A stretch of DNA of 7,213 nt, from assembly GCA_007136585.1 (NCBI GenBank), contig SLGR01000030.1:1-7213 (forward strand), in the 5' to 3' direction. Within the stretch, counting starts at the first letter, position 1; each line of letters starts with the position of its first letter. The notes beneath the pieces were generated by a model. The model saw nothing but the letters and a program-made list of their open reading frames with translations. It did no database searches and was not told where the DNA came from. The translations under genes were made by a program, and so were the position numbers. Shown here in pieces: positions 1 to 5,360 of the stretch. The stretch comes from Candidatus Sumerlaeota bacterium. Lineage in GTDB: Bacteria > CG03 > SLGR01.

Positions 1-3000
1 GACAGTTTTACTCTTACATGGGATGAGACGGACCCTTTTATAGCGCTTATAGAACCTGCCGGGGGAGAGTACATAAAAGGCGGGAGTGAGTATGAGATAA
101 GGTGGTCTACGAGGGAACCGGGAGTTTCGGGATATGATGAACTTAAAATTGAGTATTTTGATGGGGATGATTGGGGAACATTGCAGGATGCGGATACACT
201 TGACCCGGATGAACTAAGTTATGTGTGGGAGGTTCCTGAAACAGATTTAGATAATGCGAATATACGGATAACTGTGAGCGACGGAGCGGGTAATGAGAGT
301 GAGGATGAGAGCGGAGAGTTCACGGTAGATTCTACGGACCCTGTAATAGAAGGGGCGCATTTAAGGCCGGCCGAAGAAAATTCAGATCCTTACGATGAAT
401 ACGGCGGAATAGAAGCCGAGATGGCTCAGCTTGATGTGTATTTAGATTATGAAGAAATAGTAGAACTAAATCCGGACAGGACGGAGTTTACAATCAGGCT
501 GGATACCGCCGGCGTTGATGGCGCGGTATCAAAAAAGACAGTCGAAGAAGATACTGTCGAGCCGGAGGCTCAGAGCTGGAATTTGGCGGATCTCTCCGGG
601 GCAAACAGGATACTCGTATCGATAAAACATACGGATAAGGCCGGCAATTACGGTGTTGATTTTTCAACCTACTACATAAGGCCTTATACCCCTCCTGCTC
701 CTGAAATCAGCATAGGTTCCGCTGAGGCTGAAGAGGCATCGCTTTTCATAACCCCCGCGGCAAACCCGAACGAGCACCCGGGGCTTGGACATTCAATATA
801 CTGCGAAACCGAAGAAAGATTTGTACAGGCTGACGGCACTCTTGGGGAAAACGAGGTTTTCCTCTCAACCGGTACCTGGGCGGATAAGGAGGTTACCGGG
901 CTTGAACCTAATAAAGAGTACAGTTTTCAGGTACGGAGCCATAATTATTATACCGACCTGGCTACTTCGTCGTACAGCGAATCTGTTTCGACATATACCC
1001 TATCGGCGCCGCCTTCGTATGAAACGGTTACTTTGGTTGGCAGATCCACCGGGACCTGGTACAGCGTCTCAACTTTTACGTTTACTTCGCCCGCGCTTGA
1101 TAGCGGTTACGTTGATCATTTCCGTGTGGTATGGGATACTCATACCTCATATGATAGCTGGGACGATAGCGAAGAAAGTTGGGGAGCTGACGAGTTGGAG
1201 GTATATACTGAAGATATATCCTCCGATAACTGGCACCTGCATCTTAAGGGGTATAACGCCTATGATATTCCGCACGGGACTTTTTCCTACGGGCCGATTT
1301 ATTTCTCAACCAGTACCCCTGTTATTGAGATGGATTGGCCCGAACCGGAGCTGTGGTATACCAAGCTCATATCCTCTTTTTCGGGGACCTATGATGATCA
1401 AGGTATAGGGTTAGGTGAAGACCCGTTTGAGTACAGGGTAAAAGAGACGGAAGAAGAGTGGGGAGACTGGGAAGGGTTTGATAATGATGAGCTGCAGAAT
1501 CCCGGGAACAGGTGGTATAATTCGGAGGATATTCCTGAACTTGAAACCGGTAAACACACGGTAAAGTTCAGGGTTCTAAACGCTGCGGGGATATGGGGTG
1601 AATCTGAGAAGTATGAGATATGGGTTGATACTGTTCCTCCGGCTGAGCCTGTTTTGCAGGAACCCGGAGATCAAGAGTGGTCAACTTCAACTGTAAGGTT
1701 CGTATGGGAAGCGGTTGATGAAGGAACAAGCGGGTTTGATTATTTTACATTCAAAGTGGCTTCTGATGAGAACTTTAATGATATATATTATTCATCTGAA
1801 ACCACAGGTACCGGGTATGTTTTAAAAGATCTTGACCAGACGACGTACTGGTGGCGTGTGAAGGCCCGGGACGTGGCGGGTAACGAGTCTGAGTGGAGCC
1901 AGGAGTGGAAAGTCTATGTGGATACGACACCGCCGGAGATTGAACTTACGTATCCGGATGGCGGGGAGTTTCTTAAAGGGGGCAGCACTTACGATGTGAA
2001 CTGGGATGCGGATGATGCGGGCCCTTCCGGGTACCGGGAATTTATAATAGATTACCGGGAGGATCCAGGTTTGGAATGGATAAACATAAGCACGGTAACC
2101 GATTCGGATGTGAGGAATTACGAATGGACCGTGCCGGAAATAGATACAACAGAGGCAAGGGTAAGGGTAACGGCTGTAGACCGGGCCGGTAACGAGGCCT
2201 GGTCAGAAGGAGATAATTTTACAATAGATCCCACGGCAACCGATATTAATATAGCCTCCCCTGGTGACGGGGATATCTTCTCCGAAGATAGCGTCACGGT
2301 TGAGTGGGAGACCGAACCCGGCCTGAGCGGCCTGGATTACCACGAGGTCAGAGTTGACGGAGGGGATTGGCAGGAGATTGGTTCGGAAACATCGCATACC
2401 TTTACTGATCTTGCTGACGGTGAGCGGGAACTTGAGGTCCGGGCCTCTGACCGGGCGGGGAACAGCGGTTCGGATTCGGTCACGGTTATAATAGATACGA
2501 CGGATCCTGTGGTTACTATAACCTCCCCTGGTGACGGGGATATCTTCTCCGAAGATAGCGTCACGGTTGCATGGACGACCGATCCCGGCGAGAGCGGACT
2601 GGATTACCACGAGGTCAGGGTTGACGGAGGGGATTGGCAGGAGATTGGTTCGGAGACATCGCATACCTTTACGGGTCTTGATAACGGAGACCGGGTGCTT
2701 GAGGTGCGCGCAACTGATAATGCCGGCAATAAATCTGATGTAGAGTCTGTAACGGTTATAGTTGATACGGCTGATCCCGTTGTGGTTATAACCAGCCCCG
2801 CCCCGGGCTCTGTTTTCAGCACCTCAACCGTTACTGTTAAATGGGAGATCTCAAGCGTCTACAGCGGCACGGCCGCGTTCAGGTGGAGGGTTGACGGGGA
2901 AGGGGAGTGGGAAGATATAACCGATTCCACCAGCACCTTTACCTTTACGGGTCTTGATGACGGGGAAAGAACCCTGGAGATACAGGCCGAGGACAGGGCC

Positions 3001-5211
3001 GGGAATAAGGGCGAAGGCAGCGTGAACGTGCGTATAGCTACCGAGGGCCCTGTTGTAAGTATTACTGATCCGTCTGAGGGTGATATCTTTAATACCCGCG
3101 AGGTGGAAGTAAGGTGGGATACAACTCCGGGCGCGGTGGATGTTGAATATCATGAGGTCCGCCTTGACTACGGGGATTGGGTTCCCGCTGATTCTGACGA
3201 TGCGCATCTTTTTACAGGCCTTGAGGACGGGGTGCGGGCGCTTCAGGTCAGGGCTGTTGACGGGGCTGATAATACAGGTAAGGCCGAAGTAACTGTTATT
3301 ATTGATGCTACAGACCCTGTAGTTACAATAACATACCCCGCGGACGGGTCTGCGTTTTCTGAAGATTCGGTGAGAGTTGAGTGGGAAGTTGAGCACGTGG
3401 TGAGCGGGACAGAGAGTTTCAGGTACAGGGTAGATTCAGATGACTGGGCAGATGTAACCGATTCCACCTGGACATTTACTTTTACGTACCTTGAGGACGG
3501 CCCCCGCCAGCTCTGGATAAAGGCCTCTGACCGGGCCGGGAATACCGGGAGCTCCTATGTTACGGTTATTATAGATACCGTACCCCCGGGGGGTCCGGAA
3601 CTTGTATCTCCTTATGACGGGGAGCATTTTGAGATGGAAAGTCCGCACAGCGTAACTTTTGAGTGGGATGAGCCCGAGTTTGGGCCCAGCGGTCTTACCC
3701 AGTACGTTATTCAGATTTCAACCGGGGATGATTTTGGTTATTTAAGTTATGAGTTTACAAGCGAAACCGGTTCTGTTACCGGAAGCATTTCCAGGGGAAG
3801 GTACTGGTGGCGTGTCAGGGCCGTAGACAGAGCCGGAAACAAGGGTGCCTGGAGCGGGAAGCGGAGGTTTCTGATAAACCGTCCACCCCGGCTTGAATGG
3901 GCGGGGGAGGGTGATTATACAGAAGGAGGGGTCTCGCCCCGCGCCGGGGCCTCTGGAAGCACCTTTATTTATAGAGTGAGGTATATTGATCCCGATAAGG
4001 CGCAGGAGGATATTTCTGTTAGTCTTTTCCTGCGGGGTTCGGACGAGGAGAGCGAGACAGAATATAGTATGAGCCTTGCGGAAGGTGAGCGTCTGGAGGA
4101 TTTTGATGATTCCGGGCTGGTTTACGAGTTCTCAGTTTCCGGGATTTTTGATTACGATGAGAACCCCCGGTACAGGTTTGAGGCTTCGGACGGGCTCTCT
4201 GAAGCATCGGGAAAGCCGCTGGAAACCTTAGATGGTCCGGTTATAGGGTTTCCGGTAACATTTACCGGGCACTCACCCATTGAACCCCGGAAAGGTATAA
4301 GCGTTGAACTGCGGATAAAGGCGCTGGCTCCGACTGAAACCGGGCTGGATACTTCAAACCTGCGGTACCTTATATTCCACGGTTCCGAGTTGGTATCGGA
4401 AGGAAGAGACGTGAAGGTAGAGTATATAAACGACTCCGGCACCGAGGCCGTTCTGAGCGTATCTACCGATACTTTCAGGCCCGGTGATGATAACTTTGTG
4501 ATGTGGAGGTGCGCTGATACGGAGGGAAGGGTCTGGAAATCTCAGAAATACAGGGTCAGGATAAAGGAGAATATCCCGCCCAGGATACTTATAAGACAGC
4601 CCGCAGTAAACGGGCTCTCTCCTCTAAAGCCTGTTATAGAGGCGGAGATAACGGACGAGATCGGTGTCAACCCGGAAACAGTGGAACTTAGGATAACTGA
4701 TGAAACCGGAGGGGAAGTTCTGCATCTTACCGCGGAGGAGTTTCCCGGGATATTCTGCGTTTCTGAAGGAAAATTAAGGTACGCGGCCGAGAGAGCGGTT
4801 CTTACTCCCGGCGCAAGATATACCCTTGAAATATCCGCGGAAGATACCGGGTACGGAGATGAGTACTCCCTGGTAACAACTAAGGAGATAACCTTCACGG
4901 CAGGAAAAGAACCTATATCAGATCTCATACCCTATCCGAGCCCTTTTGATCCCGGACGTGAGGAGACGGAGGTAAGGTATGTCCTCTCCGAAGAGGCCCG
5001 GGTAACCGTAAATATATATGATACGGCAGGAAATATTGTAAAAACTCTTATAAGGAAAGCCCCCCGGGGAAGAGGGCAGAACAGCGAATCCTGGGACGGC
5101 AGGAGTTTTTACGGTGACGAACTGGCAAGCGGGGTTTATTTTATAGAGGTTATAGCGGAAGGCGGTAGTGAAAACAGAAAGTACCAGGCGGTTGCCATAT
5201 ACAGGGATTAA
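1..5211 (+). CDS. Giant multidomain Ig/FN3 repeat surface protein with FlgD-like C-terminal tail (5' partial)
   Basis: The frame is open from base 1 to the TAA at 5209-5211, giving 1736 visible residues; the true start and any signal peptide lie upstream. The codons before the TTG at 181 encode the first half of a recognisable module, so 181 is not a start. Modules by base position: KNH-like 37-342; Ig-like 343-690; FN3-like 691-1014 (strand EYSFQVRSHN); beta-rich 1015-1317 and 1318-1641; YWWRV FN3-like 1642-1935; KNH-like 1936-2241; five Ig-like repeats 2242-3588; YWWRV FN3-like 3589-3888; YIDPD module 3889-4239; two beta modules 4240-4581 and 4582-4914; FlgD-Ig-like tail 4915-5208. The protein is very acidic and poor in cysteine. 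No catalytic motif, transmembrane helix or LPXTG signal is visible. Known members of such architectures are exported adhesins, scaffolds or cell-surface stalk proteins; the ligand cannot be read from the sequence. The CDS call is certain, the role inferred. Confidence 0.95.
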   Translation, partial: DSFTLTWDETDPFIALIEPAGGEYIKGGSEYEIRWSTREPGVSGYDELKIEYFDGDDWGTLQDADTLDPDELSYVWEVPETDLDNANIRITVSDGAGNESEDESGEFTVDSTDPVIEGAHLRPAEENSDPYDEYGGIEAEMAQLDVYLDYEEIVELNPDRTEFTIRLDTAGVDGAVSKKTVEEDTVEPEAQSWNLADLSGANRILVSIKHTDKAGNYGVDFSTYYIRPYTPPAPEISIGSAEAEEASLFITPAANPNEHPGLGHSIYCETEERFVQADGTLGENEVFLSTGTWADKEVTGLEPNKEYSFQVRSHNYYTDLATSSYSESVSTYTLSAPPSYETVTLVGRSTGTWYSVSTFTFTSPALDSGYVDHFRVVWDTHTSYDSWDDSEESWGADELEVYTEDISSDNWHLHLKGYNAYDIPHGTFSYGPIYFSTSTPVIEMDWPEPELWYTKLISSFSGTYDDQGIGLGEDPFEYRVKETEEEWGDWEGFDNDELQNPGNRWYNSEDIPELETGKHTVKFRVLNAAGIWGESEKYEIWVDTVPPAEPVLQEPGDQEWSTSTVRFVWEAVDEGTSGFDYFTFKVASDENFNDIYYSSETTGTGYVLKDLDQTTYWWRVKARDVAGNESEWSQEWKVYVDTTPPEIELTYPDGGEFLKGGSTYDVNWDADDAGPSGYREFIIDYREDPGLEWINISTVTDSDVRNYEWTVPEIDTTEARVRVTAVDRAGNEAWSEGDNFTIDPTATDINIASPGDGDIFSEDSVTVEWETEPGLSGLDYHEVRVDGGDWQEIGSETSHTFTDLADGERELEVRASDRAGNSGSDSVTVIIDTTDPVVTITSPGDGDIFSEDSVTVAWTTDPGESGLDYHEVRVDGGDWQEIGSETSHTFTGLDNGDRVLEVRATDNAGNKSDVESVTVIVDTADPVVVITSPAPGSVFSTSTVTVKWEISSVYSGTAAFRWRVDGEGEWEDITDSTSTFTFTGLDDGERTLEIQAEDRAGNKGEGSVNVRIATEGPVVSITDPSEGDIFNTREVEVRWDTTPGAVDVEYHEVRLDYGDWVPADSDDAHLFTGLEDGVRALQVRAVDGADNTGKAEVTVIIDATDPVVTITYPADGSAFSEDSVRVEWEVEHVVSGTESFRYRVDSDDWADVTDSTWTFTFTYLEDGPRQLWIKASDRAGNTGSSYVTVIIDTVPPGGPELVSPYDGEHFEMESPHSVTFEWDEPEFGPSGLTQYVIQISTGDDFGYLSYEFTSETGSVTGSISRGRYWWRVRAVDRAGNKGAWSGKRRFLINRPPRLEWAGEGDYTEGGVSPRAGASGSTFIYRVRYIDPDKAQEDISVSLFLRGSDEESETEYSMSLAEGERLEDFDDSGLVYEFSVSGIFDYDENPRYRFEASDGLSEASGKPLETLDGPVIGFPVTFTGHSPIEPRKGISVELRIKALAPTETGLDTSNLRYLIFHGSELVSEGRDVKVEYINDSGTEAVLSVSTDTFRPGDDNFVMWRCADTEGRVWKSQKYRVRIKENIPPRILIRQPAVNGLSPLKPVIEAEITDEIGVNPETVELRITDETGGEVLHLTAEEFPGIFCVSEGKLRYAAERAVLTPGARYTLEISAEDTGYGDEYSLVTTKEITFTAGKEPISDLIPYPSPFDPGREETEVRYVLSEEARVTVNIYDTAGNIVKTLIRKAPRGRGQNSESWDGRSFYGDELASGVYFIEVIAEGGSENRKYQAVAIYRD
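37..342 (+). other. Kre9/KNH-like beta-sandwich module, copy 1 (protein domain)
   Basis: The module begins after a short remnant of an upstream domain. It shows GGEYIKGGSEYEIRW, then GVSGYDELKIEYF, a YVWEVPETD strand, and ends in SDGAGNESED and FTVDSTDP. The pattern of GG-x-Y-x-I-x-W, followed by a W-x-V-P strand and I-x-V-x-D-x-A-G-N, is that of the Kre9/KNH-like Ig family (Ser-Thr-rich membrane-anchor type), which is common in bacterial surface proteins. The family assignment is from memory of the pattern, not from a profile search. Confidence 0.6.
1642..1935 (+). other. Fibronectin III-like module with YWWRV strand, copy 1 (protein domain)
   Basis: The residues show the FN3-like order: an EWSTSTVRFVWEA strand pair, YFTFKVASDENF, a turn, LKDLDQTTYWWRVKARD, then AGNESEWSQEWKVYVD. 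The aromatic YWWRV strand followed by an S-x-W strand is typical of FN3-type modules of bacterial extracellular proteins. A second full copy is at 3589-3888, and a shortened copy is in the neighbouring gene near 5850-6050. Confidence 0.65.
1936..2241 (+). other. Kre9/KNH-like beta-sandwich module, copy 2 (protein domain)
   Basis: This copy aligns along its whole length with 37-342: GGEFLKGGSTYDVNW, GPSGYREFIIDYRED, NYEWTVPEIDTTEARVRV, VDRAGNEAW and DNFTIDP. Both copies are 306 bases long by these boundaries. It directly precedes the tandem Ig array. The two copies are clearly diverged in DNA, so the duplication is old compared with that inside the Ig array. Confidence 0.6.
2255..2408 (+). repeat. 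Near-identical direct repeat, copy 1 (partner at 2522-2675)
   Basis: This stretch matches 2522-2675 at a constant offset of 267 bases. Bases 2255-2302 are identical to 2522-2569 (48 of 48). The stretch 2332-2405 differs at only two positions by eye, with a more divergent 29 bases between. At protein level SPGDGDIFSEDSVTV and the block from GLDYHEV to SHTFT are the same in both copies. Identity falls off beyond the boundary, so only about half of the repeat unit is homogenised. Confidence 0.9.
2522..2675 (+). repeat. Near-identical direct repeat, copy 2 (partner at 2255-2408)
   Basis: This is the second copy of the direct repeat described at 2255-2408. By hand count about 12 of 154 positions differ, eight of them within 2570-2598. 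The rest of the same unit (2676-2778) is only distantly similar to its counterpart in R1. Confidence 0.9.
3589..3888 (+). other. Fibronectin III-like module with YWWRV strand, copy 2 (protein domain)
   Basis: The module shows SPHSVTFEWDEPEFGPSGL, YVIQISTGDDF, SISRGRYWWRVRAVDRAGN and GAWSGKRRFLINRPP. It mirrors the copy at 1642-1935, so the pair flanks the second KNH-like module and the Ig array. Confidence 0.65.
3889..4239 (+). other. Beta module with GSTFxYRVxYxDPD signature (protein domain)
   Basis: Visible signatures are GSTFIYRVRYIDPD, VSLFLRG, a run of acidic residues and YRFEASDGLSEASG. The order (YRVxYxDPD, V-x-L-x-L-x-G, then YxFxASDG) recurs between Ig modules in large exported proteins of uncultured bacteria. 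I know no firm family name. It joins the repeat region to the C-terminal half that is shared with the next gene. Confidence 0.5.
4240..5208 (+). other. C-terminal half of gene 1, paralogous to residues ~260-586 of the downstream protein
   Basis: Three modules lie in the same order in both proteins. The first has EPRKGISVELRIKA and PGDDNFVMWRCADTEG here, against EWRYGDILQCYITA and AGEDNYIEWQIKDSTG downstream. The second runs from PRILIRQP to ITFTAG here, against PVLDLVQP to TVFTARG. The last is the FlgD-like tail. Similarity rises toward the C-terminus. This shows a shared ancestor by duplication or by shuffling of a complete C-terminal cassette. Confidence 0.8.
4915..5208 (+). other. FlgD-Ig-like / type IX-sorting-like C-terminal domain of gene 1
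   Basis: The domain starts after FTAGKEP and carries YPSPFDP at 4933-4953, VTVNIYDTAGNIVKTL, ESWDGR and LASGVYFIEVIAEG, and ends YQAVAIYRD at the stop codon. YPxPF, V-x-I-x-I-Y-D-x-x-G, WDG and (A/S)-G-V-Y mark the FlgD Ig-like fold, which closely resembles the type A sorting domain of the type IX secretion system. Its extreme C-terminal position fits an export or surface-attachment signal; which machinery is used cannot be told here. Confidence 0.8.
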
Positions 5212-5220
5212 AATTATAAT
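5192..5220 (+). promoter_or_regulatory. Putative sigma70-type promoter for the 586-residue protein gene
   Basis: TTGCCA at 5192-5197 (5 of 6 to TTGACA) lies 17 bases from a perfect TATAAT at 5215-5220. The -35 box is inside the last codons of gene 1 and the -10 box is just after its stop. Transcription would start near 5227 and give a leader of about 55 bases before the ATG at 5283. The match in both boxes and spacing is strong, though AT-rich spacers can produce chance matches. Confidence 0.6.
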
Positions 5221-5282
5221 AATAAAATATCACATTTATGGGTTTTTCAGTAATATTGCAGTAGAGTGGTATTATAGGTTCT
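5212..5282 (+). other. AT-rich spacer between the two large genes
   Basis: This is a 71-base gap, much richer in A+T than the flanking genes. I see no stem-loop followed by a T run, so there is no intrinsic terminator for gene 1, and read-through into gene 2 is possible. It contains the -10 box at 5215-5220 and an in-frame TAG at 5262-5264 that fixes the start of gene 2 downstream of it. No strong Shine-Dalgarno sequence is present; only AGG at 5276-5278 lies near the ATG, at 4 bases' distance. Confidence 0.6.
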
Positions 5283-5360
5283 ATGCTGATTTATAAGAAA
5301 CATCGCGCGGTTTTAGTACTTTTTACGGGTTTTTTCCTTTTGCCTCCCGTTTTAATCGCT
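5283..5360 (+). other. Signal peptide coding segment of the 586-residue protein
   Basis: Residues 1-26: a basic start (KKHR), a hydrophobic core (AVLVLFTGFFLLPPVLI) and Ala at position 26 before EELRP. There is no lipobox cysteine, so a signal peptidase I substrate exported by Sec is expected. The exact cleavage point is a judgement by eye. Confidence 0.85.

Larger units (their letters stand above)
2242..3588 (+). repeat. Five tandem ~90-residue Ig-like repeats (R1-R5)
   Basis: Repeat units by position: R1 2242-2508, R2 2509-2778, R3 2779-3051, R4 3052-3318, R5 3319-3588, of 267-273 bases each. Each unit begins with a VVxITxP-like strand, carries (S/T)V-x-V-x-W about 15 residues later, an (R)VD-x-x-x-x-W strand, a FT-x-L-x-DG turn, a D-x-A-G-N turn (D-G-A-D-N in R4) and ends V-x-V-x-I-D-x-x-x-P. 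R1, R2 and R4 share a YHEVR core, while R3 and R5 share SGTxxFR and TDSTxTFTFT. The layout is bacterial Ig-like domains of the 'Ig-like_3' type and probably forms a rod that extends the protein from the surface. Confidence 0.85.

Noticed and set aside
785-1408. A 207-codon + strand frame overlapping the giant gene
   Set aside because: It lies wholly within the giant gene in another frame, has no recognisable domain and an implausible Arg/Leu/Pro-rich composition.
2255-2675. Direct repeats as a CRISPR array or mobile-element ends
   Set aside because: There are two coding copies 267 bases apart in phase with the protein domain length, with no short regular spacers, inverted ends or transposase.
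2203-2822. Overlapping antisense reading frames, one with an internal duplicated stretch
   Set aside because: They mirror the tandem Ig repeats on the opposite strand. The internal duplication is only the reflection of the direct repeat at 2255/2522, and the + strand frame shows clear domain conservation.
3582-3594. C5G6 palindromic run (ACCCCCGGGGGGT)
   Set aside because: It is coding for the V-P-P-G-G junction between modules and is not followed by a T run, so it is not a terminator; as an operator it has no promoter nearby.
5238-5264. An 8-codon leader-like ORF (ATG at 5238, TAG at 5262)
   Set aside because: It has no Shine-Dalgarno sequence, no regulatory codon run and no attenuator-like hairpin; its length is expected by chance.
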